49,442 bases of DNA, taken from positions 1-49,442 of the forward strand of contig CAUCBQ010000002.1 of the NCBI GenBank assembly GCA_958441075.1, written 5' to 3'. Both the position numbers and the translations under genes were made by a program. The stretch is from an uncultured Clostridiaceae bacterium (GTDB lineage: Bacteria; Bacillota; Clostridia; Lachnospirales; Lachnospiraceae). A model generated the notes under the pieces. That model saw nothing but the letters and a program-made list of their open reading frames with translations, was not told the DNA's origin and ran no database searches. Shown piece after piece: positions 42,876 through 49,442 of this stretch (position 1 is its first letter; every line of letters starts with the position of its first letter).

Positions 42876-42923
42876 GACAAAAAGCCCCGGCACACGGATC
42901 ATATGAATTCCGTATGCCGGGGC
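42876..42923 (-). terminator. Strong hairpin between trmB and tRNA-Lys
   Basis: GCCCCGGCA / TGCCGGGGC outer stem with inner CGGAT/ATTCCG pairing. The T-rich tail (TTTTTGTCTTTG) lies on the minus strand, so it mainly stops leftward read-through; it may also protect the trmB mRNA end. Confidence 0.7.
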
Positions 42924-42995
42924 ATCCTGTATTTCAGTATTTGAGGGCAATTCTCCTGCCGCAGCTTCTCCTGTCACAGAAAGAGGGTGAATAAT

Positions 42996-43133
42996 ATGCT
43001 TCTTCCCCCGATTATTGTAAAAAAACTCCAGAAAGCAACCTGCGACCGCCGCGATCTGGACCACCGCTTCCTTCATCTGCACCACTGTTTTAAGGAAGCG
43101 GAAAAAGCGCTGGGGTCCAAAAAGAAGAAATGA
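42996..43133 (+). CDS. Possible small basic protein (45 residues)
   Basis: Short open frame with a very good ribosome binding site (GAGGGTG, six bases before the ATG), followed by a hairpin with TTTT after it. The 45-residue product starts MLLPPIIVKKLQKATCDRRD, holds HLHHC and ends in GSKKKK: strongly basic, four clustered His/Cys, no membrane segment. I do not recognise it. No promoter is obvious, so it would depend on trmB read-through past the hairpin at 42884. A leftover of a larger gene cannot be excluded. Confidence 0.4.
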   Translation: MLLPPIIVKKLQKATCDRRDLDHRFLHLHHCFKEAEKALGSKKKK

Positions 43134-43166
43134 CCCTTCCGCCTGCCCAAAGCTGTTTCCAGGCAC

Positions 43167-43212
43167 AAAAAAAGTCCGACCCCGCAGCTTCCAATATCTG
43201 CAAAATCAGACC
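43167..43212 (-). terminator. Terminator of tRNA-Lys
   Basis: Minus strand GGTCTGATTTTGCAG / CTGCGGGGTCGGAC stem (G-U pairs included) with seven T following, directly after the tRNA. The opposite strand ends in TTTT, so it may also serve the short open frame at 42996. Confidence 0.8.
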
Positions 43213-43218
43213 TTTTAA

Positions 43219-43291
43219 TGCGCCTCCAGGGACTCGAACCCTGGACAAATAGATTAAGAGTCTACTGCTCTACCAGCTGAGCTAGAGGCGC
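43219..43291 (-). tRNA. tRNA-Lys (anticodon CTT)
   Basis: 73 bases. Acceptor GCGCCTC pairs with GAGGCGC; D arm AGCTCAGCTGGTAGAGCA; anticodon loop ACTCTTAATCT gives CTT; T arm CAGGGTTCGAGTCCCTG. Discriminator A, CCA not encoded. Confidence 0.97.
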
Positions 43292-43312
43292 GTTCTCCTG
43301 AACACAACGAAG

Positions 43313-43341
43313 ATTATAGCTCAGACTGGCAGAGTTGTCAA
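43313..43341 (-). promoter_or_regulatory. Consensus promoter of tRNA-Lys
   Basis: Minus strand TTGACA, 17 bases, TATAAT, both boxes perfect, 21 bases before the mature tRNA. Confidence 0.92.
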
Positions 43342-43400
43342 CTGTTTTTTATATTTTTTTCTCAGGACTTTTTTCTCAGGCTGCTTTAAAGAGAGAAGCC

Positions 43401-44621
43401 TTAACGAATACCGTACTTTTCAATGATATAATCCATATCCTTATCCCCTCTGCCGGAGAGGTTAATCAGCACTGATCCCTTACCCATTGTTCTCGCAAGC
43501 TTCATACCATAAGCAACGGCATGGGCGCTTTCGATTGCCGGGATGATACCCTCCATTCTGGAAAGTTCAAAAAATGCATCTATGGTTTCATCATCCGTCA
43601 CAACATCATACTTCACCCTTCCAAGATCATGGAGAAATGCGTGTTCCGGACCGCTGGACGGATAGTCCAATCCGCTTGCCACAGAATACACAGGAGCAGG
43701 ATCACCGTTCTCATCCTTCAGCATAATACTGTTAAAGCCGTGCATAACCCCCTCTTCTCCATATTTCAGGCTGGCAGCATGGTCTCCCAGCTTCTCCCCT
43801 CTGCCCAGAGGCTCTATACCGTAAATATCAACCGGATCATTCAGAAATCCCGAGAACATTCCCATTGCATTGGAGCCGCCTCCCACACAGGCAACCACCG
43901 CATCCGGCAGCTCACCCGTCATATCTACAAACTGTTCTCTGGCTTCAATGCCGATAATACTCTGGAAATCACGCACCATCATGGGAAACGGATGAGGGCC
44001 GACCACAGAGCCGATGCAGTAGATCGCATCCTTATATTCTCTGGCATATGCCGCAAATGCAGCGTCAACAGCCTCTTTCAGGGTCTGCAGCCCCTCCGTT
44101 ACCTCAACAACCCTCGCACCCAGTATTTTCATTCTTGCCACATTAGGCGCCTGCTTTTTAATATCTACAGCTCCCATATAGATGTCGCATTCAAGACCGA
44201 AGTATGCCGCAGCCGTAGCAAGCGCAACGCCGTGCTGCCCTGCACCTGTCTCAGCAATGACCTTTTTCTTTCCCATATACTTTGCAAGAAGCACTTCACC
44301 CATACAGTGGTTGATCTTGTGCGCGCCGGTATGGTTTAAGTCCTCGCGCTTGGCATAGAGCTGAACGCCCGTTCCGATTTTATCCGAAAGCCTTGCAAGG
44401 TGGGAAACAGGGGTAGGCCTGCCCTGAAACTCCCTGCGGATACGGCGAAGCTCGCTGATAAATTTTCTGGATTTACAGATCGTCTGATATGCGTCGCTGA
44501 TCTCATTCATGGCATTCTGAAGCTCGGGAGGAATATAAGAGCCGCCGTACCTTCCAAAATTGCCCTTAGCATCGGGATAGTCTTTTAAATAAGTGTCAAA
44601 ATCAATACTGTTAAATTTCAT
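43401..44621 (-). CDS. trpB: Tryptophan synthase beta subunit (no trpA next to it)
   Basis: PLP enzyme joining indole and serine to tryptophan. 406 residues: GRYGGSYIPPELQ, REDLNHTGAHKINHC with PLP lysine Lys102, AETGAGQHGVALA with the catalytic Glu, and GGGSNAMGMFSGF for phosphate binding. Length and the COMM region fit the trpA-partnered TrpB1 type, yet no trpA or other trp gene is in the window: the next gene downstream is tRNA-Lys. It may be completed by a trpA elsewhere or use free indole from outside. ATG after GGAGG; controlled by the Trp T-box upstream. Confidence 0.95.
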   Translation of the reverse strand: MKFNSIDFDTYLKDYPDAKGNFGRYGGSYIPPELQNAMNEISDAYQTICKSRKFISELRRIRREFQGRPTPVSHLARLSDKIGTGVQLYAKREDLNHTGAHKINHCMGEVLLAKYMGKKKVIAETGAGQHGVALATAAAYFGLECDIYMGAVDIKKQAPNVARMKILGARVVEVTEGLQTLKEAVDAAFAAYAREYKDAIYCIGSVVGPHPFPMMVRDFQSIIGIEAREQFVDMTGELPDAVVACVGGGSNAMGMFSGFLNDPVDIYGIEPLGRGEKLGDHAASLKYGEEGVMHGFNSIMLKDENGDPAPVYSVASGLDYPSSGPEHAFLHDLGRVKYDVVTDDETIDAFFELSRMEGIIPAIESAHAVAYGMKLARTMGKGSVLINLSGRGDKDMDYIIEKYGIR

Positions 44622-44662
44622 CGTCCAACCTCCTACTCATGTAATAAGTTTGTAAGCAGAAA

Positions 44663-44703
44663 AAAGCTCCTTTGACTTATATTTACTGCCAAAAGAGCTT
44701 TTA
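44663..44703 (-). terminator. Second terminator-like hairpin in the trpB leader
   Basis: Minus strand AAAGCTCTTTTG / CAAAGGAGCTTT (12 pairs, one G-T) with a 15-base loop and a run of T (TTTTTT at the stem end), between the T-box terminator and the trpB ribosome binding site. Confidence 0.7.
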
Positions 44704-45012
44704 AAAAACAAAAAACGGCCCTGACAGAAATATACGGTCTGTCAAGGACGAATAGCTGCAAATAAAATACCACACTACCCGCGGTGCCACCTTGATTCAC
44801 GGAATGACCCGTGCCCTTAGCGGGATACCTGCATATCCCCGGCAACTGACGTATGCCAGCACGTTGCAGAATACTCTGGGGAGACCCCATTTGACTGCAC
44901 CCTCAGCGGTCCATTTGACAACTTGTTTCTCACCTGATTCTCAGCTCCACAGGCTCTCTGTAAAGGCATCATTGCCGTTATCTCCGCTTCAACGGTTTGA
45001 ATACTAACTTTT
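44703..45012 (-). promoter_or_regulatory. Trp T-box riboswitch
   Basis: Leader RNA that senses uncharged tRNA-Trp. Stem I is closed by AGCGG / CCGCT; next to the CCGCT side lies the specifier TGG (44913-44911, in AAATGGACCGCT). The T-box proper GGTGGCACCGCGG occurs at 44791-44779, its TGGC fitting a tRNA acceptor end GCCA, as expected for tRNA-Trp with discriminator G. The T-box is followed by the terminator CCTTGACAGA / TCTGTCAGGG (44747-44719) plus TTTTTT. Low charged Trp-tRNA should stabilise the antiterminator and open trpB. Confidence 0.92.
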
Positions 45013-45018
45013 TTATAT

Positions 45019-45047
45019 ACTATACCCATATCCTGTACGCTTGTCAA
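45019..45047 (-). promoter_or_regulatory. Promoter of the trpB leader
   Basis: Minus strand TTGACA, 17 bases, TATAGT, with its -35 overlapping the stop codon of the lysR-type gene. Expected start near 45012, leader about 390 bases. Confidence 0.85.
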
Positions 45048-45937
45048 TGGATTTGTGTGAGAAATTTTAATTTTTCAATAAATTTTTCGGAAGCTTTAGA
45101 AAATACCTGATATTTTTTCCACACAATATGCATACCTGCTTCCGTTCGGGGAGAAAGAGGCCGAAAACACAGCCTGCTGTTTCCGGTTGTATTGATTATT
45201 TTATCCAGTCCAATGGCATATCCCAGTCCTTCTTCAACCATCAGGGATGCATTAAACAGCAGATTATAGGTTGCTGCAATCTTAAGCTCGGACAGCTCTT
45301 TATTGATCCATGCGGTTAAAGTCCCTTTACTGTCATCCTGATTTGAAATAATTAACGGTTTATCCCATAAATCCTCCGGCCAAACGGCTTCCCTGCCTGC
45401 CAGCGGCGAATCCCGTCTCATCAAAACTCCCCAGCTATCCCTGAAAGGCAGCTCGATCGAATTATACTTTACAGGGTCTACATTCCCAAACACTATCCCG
45501 AAATCGATCAGCCCCTTATCCAATTGTTCGCTGACAAAGTCTGCGTTTCCGCTGGAAATATGATAGCGGATTCCGGGATATGACTCATAAAGCTCCTTAG
45601 CGGCTCTTGCTATAAAACGAACGGCGTCTGTTTCTCCGGTCCCGATATAGACATCTCCCACAATTACCTGATCAGAGAACGATATTTCCCGTTCTGTTTT
45701 TTGTACAAGGCTTAATATTTCTTCTGCCCGCTTACGAAGAATCATTCCTTCTTCCGTAAGCGTCACTTTCCTCGTCCCCTTTGATCCGCGGATCAGAAGT
45801 TGTTTTCCCAGTTCTTCTTCCAGTGCTTTTATCTGAGTCGAAAGTGTAGGCTGTGAAAGATGCAGCGATTCTGCTGCTCTGATAATGCTCTGTTCTCTTG
45901 CCACTGCAAGAAAATAGGAAAGAACCCGCAATTCCAC
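45044..45937 (-). CDS. LysR-family transcriptional regulator
   Basis: 297 residues. N-terminal winged HTH MELRVLSYFLAVAREQSIIRAAESLHLSQPTLSTQIKALEEELG, then the two-lobe effector-binding core (GDVYIGTGETDAVRFIARAA, LIDFGIVFGNVDP, LGYAIGLDKII). The start is a GTG at 45937 with GGGGG eight bases before it. Divergent from the four-gene cluster starting at 46101, with a T-N11-A dyad over its own -35 box, so it is probably autoregulated and controls the cluster. Effector unknown. Confidence 0.92.
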   Translation of the reverse strand: MELRVLSYFLAVAREQSIIRAAESLHLSQPTLSTQIKALEEELGKQLLIRGSKGTRKVTLTEEGMILRKRAEEILSLVQKTEREISFSDQVIVGDVYIGTGETDAVRFIARAAKELYESYPGIRYHISSGNADFVSEQLDKGLIDFGIVFGNVDPVKYNSIELPFRDSWGVLMRRDSPLAGREAVWPEDLWDKPLIISNQDDSKGTLTAWINKELSELKIAATYNLLFNASLMVEEGLGYAIGLDKIINTTGNSRLCFRPLSPRTEAGMHIVWKKYQVFSKASEKFIEKLKFLTQIH

Positions 45938-45972
45938 TATTAATTCCCCCTCTTTCTGAACGTTTCGACTAT

Positions 45973-46001
45973 AATATAGCTTACTTCTGAATAGTTTTCA
46001 A
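45973..46001 (-). promoter_or_regulatory. Promoter of the lysR-type gene
   Basis: Minus strand TTGAAA, 17 bases, TATATT. The -35 lies inside the dyad at 45991-46005. Confidence 0.7.
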
Positions 46002-46005
46002 CTAT
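45991..46005. promoter_or_regulatory. LysR-type operator
   Basis: ATAGT-N5-ACTAT, containing T-N11-A, the usual LysR-type binding pattern, in the divergent promoter region. A further inverted pair CGTTTCGA (45961-45968) / TCGAAACG (46005-46012) encloses it and may add contacts. Confidence 0.65.
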
Positions 46006-46028
46006 CGAAACGAATAATATATAAGTAT

Positions 46029-46057
46029 TTGCTATTATTATTTTCATTTTTTATAAT
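46029..46057 (+). promoter_or_regulatory. Promoter of the four-gene cluster
   Basis: TTGCTA, 17 bases, perfect TATAAT, 43 bases before the first ATG. The operator dyad sits 24 bases upstream of the -35, the expected place for LysR activation. Confidence 0.65.
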
Positions 46058-46100
46058 AGAACCAGAACGATGACAATACAGACAGGCGGTGGCTATAAAT

Positions 46101-46376
46101 ATGGATGGCGAAGAAATAAAGCTGGAACAGCTCATTGCATATGGCTCAAAAGCAGCAATTATTCAAAATTTAAAAGATGCCGGATGCAGTCAGGAAACGA
46201 TCAGCTGCTGTCTTGCCTGTCTGGACACGGGGCAAAAAGGGGAGCTGTTAAAACGATTGGAAAAACATCGAAAAGGGCTTCTGGACAAAGTACATAAAGG
46301 ACAAAAACAGATAGATTGTCTTGACTATCTGGTATTTCAAATCGGGAAGTGTTCTTTTTCGTCCGATGAACTGTAA
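46101..46376 (+). CDS. Small coiled-coil protein with Cys cluster, unknown
   Basis: 91 residues. Starts DGEEIKLEQLIAYGSKAAII, holds four Cys in GCSQETISCCLACLDTG, then a charged helix LLKRLEKHRKGLLDKVHKGQ ending KQIDCLDYLVFQIGK. The helix pattern resembles the C-terminal coiled coil of MerR-type regulators, but no DNA-binding domain is present. GGTGG precedes the ATG at 46101; a GTG at 46089 is an alternative. First gene of the cluster, 18 bases before the DUF3737 gene. It could be a thiol-based sensor or a partner of a regulator; this is a guess. Confidence 0.65.
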   Translation: MDGEEIKLEQLIAYGSKAAIIQNLKDAGCSQETISCCLACLDTGQKGELLKRLEKHRKGLLDKVHKGQKQIDCLDYLVFQIGKCSFSSDEL

Positions 46377-46394
46377 ACGAGGAGGAAACCGCAT

Positions 46395-47231
46395 ATGAAA
46401 ATGATAGAAAATCAAACATTTGACGAGGAACGCGCTCTTTATGGAAGCAATGAGCTTCTGGTAAAAAACTGTTCCTTTGACGGACCGGCAGATGGAGAAA
46501 GCGCATTCAAAGAATGCTGCCGGATAGAAGTGAAGGATTGCTTTTTCAATCTGCGCTATCCCTTCTGGCATGATTACGGACTTACTATCCATCATTCGGA
46601 AATGACAGAAAACTGCCGGGCGGCATTGTGGTATTCCAATCATGTGAAAGTAACCGACAGCAAGCTCTATGGAATCAAAGCGCTTCGGGAATGCGGTGAT
46701 GTGGCTATCCAAAACTGTGACATTATTTCTCCTGAATTTGGATGGTCCGTGCAGAAAATCTGTATGGAAAATACCTCTGCAGCCAGCGAATACTTTATGA
46801 TGCGGTCAGAAGATCTGACCTTCCGCAGAGTACAGCTTCAGGGAAAATATTCATTCCAATACATAAAAAATGCGGTCTTTGAGGATTGCGTTTTTGACAC
46901 AAAGGATGCGTTTTGGCATGGAGAAAACATTACAATCCGAAACAGCACCATAAAGGGAAAATATCTGGCATGGTATTCCAACGGATTGACGCTGATCAAC
47001 TGTAAAATTATTGGAACTCAGCCGTTCTGCTATTGCAGAAATTTAAAACTGGTTGACTGCGAGATGCTTGAAACAGATCTGGCTTTTGAGAAATCCCAGG
47101 TCGACGCAGCAATCATTACAAAAGTTGACAGTATTAAAAATCCCCTCTCCGGACGAATTACGGTACCCGCTTTGGGAGAACTGATTCTGGACGATGCCAG
47201 CGCCAAAGGAGAGGTTATTATTAAGGAGTGA
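46395..47231 (+). CDS. DUF3737-family beta-helix protein
   Basis: 278 residues with repeated short strands of the right-handed beta-helix kind: LLVKNCSFDG, IEVKDCFFNL, LTIHHSEMTEN, VKVTDSKLYG, VAIQNCDIIS, ITIRNSTIKG, LTLINCKIIG, LKLVDCEMLE. Opening MIENQTFDEERALYGS is characteristic of DUF3737. No signal peptide, so cytosolic, unlike pectate lyases with which the fold is shared; catalytic residues are not evident. Function unknown. Ribosome binding site GGAGG six or seven bases before the ATG. Confidence 0.85.
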   Translation: MKMIENQTFDEERALYGSNELLVKNCSFDGPADGESAFKECCRIEVKDCFFNLRYPFWHDYGLTIHHSEMTENCRAALWYSNHVKVTDSKLYGIKALRECGDVAIQNCDIISPEFGWSVQKICMENTSAASEYFMMRSEDLTFRRVQLQGKYSFQYIKNAVFEDCVFDTKDAFWHGENITIRNSTIKGKYLAWYSNGLTLINCKIIGTQPFCYCRNLKLVDCEMLETDLAFEKSQVDAAIITKVDSIKNPLSGRITVPALGELILDDASAKGEVIIKE

Positions 47232-47235
47232 CACG

Positions 47236-47775
47236 ATGAGCAAACATATTTTAGTTATCTCTACAAGCCCCAGAAAGGGAGGAAACTCAGAAACACTTGC
47301 GGATGCGTTCATTAAGGGAGCAGCCGAAGCAGGCCATAAAACAGAAAAAATATGCCTGTACGACAAGTCCATCAGCTTTTGCAGGGGATGTCTTGCCTGC
47401 TTACAGTCACACCGCTGTGTAATCCACGATGATGCAGATAGCATTGCACAAAAAATGCGCAAAGCCGATGTTCTGGTATTTGCAACGCCCATTTATTACT
47501 ATGAGATGTGCGGACAGATGAAAACAATGCTGGACCGTGCAAACCCATTGTATGATTCCGACTACCAGTTCCGGGATGTTTATCTTCTTGCAGCGGCGGC
47601 AGAAACAGAAGAAAGCGCCATGGACGGGGCAGTAAAAGGCCTCTCCGGCTGGATTGAATGTTTTCCAAATTCCCGGCTCGCCGGAACCGTATTTGGCGGA
47701 GGCGCAGACGCTGTCGGTACAATTCAGGGGAATCCGGCATTAAAAAAGGCATATGAGCTGGGAAAGACGGTTTAA
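47236..47775 (+). CDS. Flavodoxin-fold NAD(P)H-dependent oxidoreductase
   Basis: 179 residues of the NADPH-dependent FMN reductase type: FMN-phosphate loop STSPRKGGNSETLADAF, then FCRGCLACLQSHRCVIHDD, a Cys motif seen in iron-sulphur flavoprotein-like members, and FATPIYYYEMCGQMKTMLDR. The start is the ATG at 47236 with AAGGAG upstream; a frame from 47194 overlaps the previous gene. Probably reduces a quinone, flavin or nitro compound in the cytosol; partner genes suggest detoxification or redox stress. Confidence 0.88.
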   Translation: MSKHILVISTSPRKGGNSETLADAFIKGAAEAGHKTEKICLYDKSISFCRGCLACLQSHRCVIHDDADSIAQKMRKADVLVFATPIYYYEMCGQMKTMLDRANPLYDSDYQFRDVYLLAAAAETEESAMDGAVKGLSGWIECFPNSRLAGTVFGGGADAVGTIQGNPALKKAYELGKTV

Positions 47776-47787
47776 GGAGGATGAAAA

Positions 47788-48546
47788 ATGGCAATACGGC
47801 AAACAGCGGGAAAAGAGGCCTTGGGAGATTTTGCTCCCAAATTCGCACAATTAAATGACGACGTTCTGTTTGGCGAGGTCTGGAACAGAACAAACCTTCT
47901 TTCTTTACGAGACAGGTCTTTGATAACGGTGACGGCTCTGATGGCGCAGGGATTGACCGATTCTTCTTTCCGCTATCATCTGGAAACTGCCAAAAAGAAC
48001 GGAATCACGAAAACAGAGATTGCGGAGCTTCTGACCCATGCCGCCTTTTATGCAGGATGGCCAAAGGCGTGGGCAGCCTTTCGCATGGCAAAGGAAGTCT
48101 GGGAAGAAAAACAGACCAATAGCAGCGAAAGAGAAGCCCATGAAGCTTCCATGCTCTTTCCCATCGGACAGCCCAATGATACCTATGCCCGGTATTTCAC
48201 CGGACAGAGCTACCTTGCGCCGGTTTCCACAGAGCAGGTTGGCATTTACAATGTAACCTTTGAACCGGGATGCCGGAACAACTGGCATATCCACCACGCC
48301 AGAACAGGCGGCGGCCAGATTTTAATCTGTATCGGCGGCAGAGGATTCTATCAGGAATGGGGGAAAAGGGCGCAGGAGCTGCTTCCCGGAGATGTGGTGA
48401 ATATTCCTGCTGGCGTGAAACATTGGCACGGCGCATCTCCCCGCAGCTGGTTTTCCCATCTGGCAGTGGAAGTTCCCGGTGAAGAAACCGCCAATGAGTG
48501 GCTGGAACAGGTAGATGATGCCGAATATACAAACGCAATACGCTGA
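47788..48546 (+). CDS. Carboxymuconolactone decarboxylase-like / cupin fusion protein
   Basis: 252 residues in two domains. The first (about 15-115) is a CMD/AhpD-like helical domain (RDRSLITVTALMAQG, HLETAKKNGITKTEIAELLTHAAFYAGWPKA), lacking the CxxC of peroxidase-type AhpD. The second (about 150-225) is a cupin with metal-type His residues (NNWHIHHARTGGGQIL, VNIPAGVKHWHGASP). Last gene of the LysR-linked cluster, 12 bases after the reductase. Such CMD-cupin proteins are often next to flavodoxin-type reductases; the substrate is not known. Confidence 0.85.
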   Translation: MAIRQTAGKEALGDFAPKFAQLNDDVLFGEVWNRTNLLSLRDRSLITVTALMAQGLTDSSFRYHLETAKKNGITKTEIAELLTHAAFYAGWPKAWAAFRMAKEVWEEKQTNSSEREAHEASMLFPIGQPNDTYARYFTGQSYLAPVSTEQVGIYNVTFEPGCRNNWHIHHARTGGGQILICIGGRGFYQEWGKRAQELLPGDVVNIPAGVKHWHGASPRSWFSHLAVEVPGEETANEWLEQVDDAEYTNAIR

Positions 48547-48573
48547 AAGCAGGAGCTTTATATAAAACATCCT

Positions 48574-49442
48574 CTATGCCTTCTGCTTCATCCGCTCCAT
48601 AATTGCATTTGCTCTGCGATATACCTCTTCGGGATCTTCCCCGATAGAAAATACCCCGTCCTCATACCGGACGTTTCCATCAATCATAACCAGCTTTACG
48701 TTCTGCTTGCTTCCGCTGTAAACCAGATTTTTTACAATATTATTGATGGGCTGCATATTGGGCTGGTGCAGGTCAACCAGAATCAGGTCTGCCAGCTTTC
48801 CTTCCCGGATGCAGTCGCAGTCCGTAAGCCCCATGGCATATGCTCCGCCTGTACAGGCCATTTTAAGAACCTCATCCGCAGGCATGGCGGAGGCATCATT
48901 TTCACGAAGCTTTGTAAGGCCCGTAACAAGAAACATTTCACGGAACATATCCAGGCAGTTATTGCTGGCAGGGCCATCGGTTCCAATGGCAAGGCGGATT
49001 CCCTTTTCAAGCATCCGGTTCAGTCTTGGGATTCCGCTTGCCAGCTTCACATTAGAACCGGGGTTGGTGACAATCGTCATATCGCGCTTTTTAAAGATAT
49101 CCATGTCCTCATCCGTAATATGGACACAGTGATATCCTCCCCCGCCGTACTCAAACATTCCCAGAGAATCCAGAAATGCCGTCGGTGTTTTTCCATAGCG
49201 CTCCAGACAGCCCTCTACCTCGCCCTTTGTTTCTGAATTGTGGGTAAACACAGGGGCTCTGTATTTGTGAGACAGCTCTGCTACTGCCTCCAGAATCCTT
49301 TGGCTTGTTGTATATTCCGCATGAAATCCCAGCTGGTAGCTTATAAGAGGATCATAGGCATTAAATTTCAGATAATCCTCCTCCAGCCCCTGTGGAGACG
49401 ACACAAAATCATTGAGACCGCTTACCAGGACCGCTATGAAAC
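48574..49442 (-). CDS. Amidohydrolase (MTA/SAH deaminase-like), 5' end outside the window
   Basis: C-terminal part of a metal-dependent amidohydrolase of the TRZ/ATZ and MtaD kind, deaminating adenosine-type or chlorohydrolase-type substrates. Seen: FTHNSETKGEVEGCLERYGKTP, YHCVHITDEDM with metal His, NPGSNVKLASGIPRLNRML, and the metal Asp in AIGTDGPASNNCLDMFREM; the C-terminal strand domain ends DGNVRYEDGVF. The frame stays open to the right edge (FIAVLVSGLND precedes the GTG at 49404), so that GTG is not the true start. The usual N-terminal HxH metal motif lies beyond the window. About 289 of an expected 430-450 residues are present. Confidence 0.85.
   Translation of the reverse strand, partial: FIAVLVSGLNDFVSSPQGLEEDYLKFNAYDPLISYQLGFHAEYTTSQRILEAVAELSHKYRAPVFTHNSETKGEVEGCLERYGKTPTAFLDSLGMFEYGGGGYHCVHITDEDMDIFKKRDMTIVTNPGSNVKLASGIPRLNRMLEKGIRLAIGTDGPASNNCLDMFREMFLVTGLTKLRENDASAMPADEVLKMACTGGAYAMGLTDCDCIREGKLADLILVDLHQPNMQPINNIVKNLVYSGSKQNVKLVMIDGNVRYEDGVFSIGEDPEEVYRRANAIMERMKQKA

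Noticed and set aside
42675..43166. Leftward open frame of 163 codons past trmB
   Set aside because: Its 3' half is antisense to trmB, it crosses the hairpin at 42884-42923, and no family is recognisable.
44633..45047. Two leftward open frames as possible trp leader peptides
   Set aside because: They lie across T-box stems and the terminator, have no Trp-codon run, and the T-box explains regulation.
48574..49404. Complete amidohydrolase gene starting at the GTG at 49404
   Set aside because: The same frame stays open to the window end and the N-terminal metal-binding strand is missing, so the gene is cut by the edge.
1..49442. Mobile elements, CRISPR arrays, attachment sites
   Set aside because: No transposase, integrase or phage gene, no regularly spaced repeats, and no duplicated tRNA end near the three tRNA genes were seen.

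Overview
The window looks like a chromosome segment of an anaerobic, spore-forming Firmicute of the Lachnospiraceae type (Clostridium cluster XIVa; GC near 50 percent by eye). Reasons: the clostridial order hup-rqcP-yabP-yabQ-divIC-spoIIE-tilS-hpt-ftsH, a V/A-type ATPase operon, a Trp T-box leader, strong GGAGG ribosome binding sites, and three tRNA genes without an encoded CCA. I see no IS element, phage, integrase or CRISPR array.

Layout. 35-1648: a secreted cell-wall hydrolase (lipoprotein with PG-binding repeats and NlpC/P60). 1836-6690: gdpP-rplI-dnaB plus a MerR-like regulator, transcribed leftward from a promoter at 6739-6767. 6896-8039, rightward: a YitT-family membrane protein, then tRNA-Tyr and tRNA-Leu. 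8152-10266: a cytosolic GH13 alpha-glucan hydrolase. 10681-17837: the leftward hup-to-ftsH cell-division, sporulation and RNA-modification string, with a consensus promoter before hup, tandem Spo0A-box-like sites before spoIIE and a separate promoter before tilS. 17980-26523: a nine-gene V/A-ATPase operon (G/H-C-I-K-F-E-A-B-D). 26710-27732: a membrane protein with DUF4145-like and SH3 domains.

27895-42092 is the accessory half and holds two linked themes. First, a three-gene catabolic operon (YiaK-type dehydrogenase, permease, HyuA-like ATPase) with a textbook promoter and an AAAGCGCTTT operator. The same palindrome lies in the promoter of the neighbouring lacI-type gene, so this is probably a local, autoregulated repressor circuit. 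Second, a mannose-family PTS (EIIA-EIIB-EIIC-EIID), followed by a separately promoted sensory operon: membrane-anchored sugar-binding protein, DesK/NarL-type histidine kinase, response regulator, second membrane-anchored binding protein, HAD phosphatase. There are no ABC permeases, so the binding proteins may be co-sensors for the kinase. TGACAAA repeats in helical phase upstream of the PTS genes are a candidate target.

42199-45937: trmB, a possible 45-residue small protein, tRNA-Lys, an orphan trpB behind a Trp T-box (UGG specifier) with two terminators in tandem, and a LysR regulator. 46101-48546: four genes divergent from lysR (small coiled-coil protein, DUF3737 beta-helix protein, flavodoxin-like reductase, CMD-cupin protein), with a LysR-type dyad in the shared promoter. 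The right edge cuts an amidohydrolase gene.

The most interesting places are the PTS/two-component/binding-protein locus, the SpoIIE that lacks its membrane domain, the tandem-terminator trpB leader, and an interleaved pair of stems over the tilS ribosome binding site. All function calls come from reading motifs; no database search was run.
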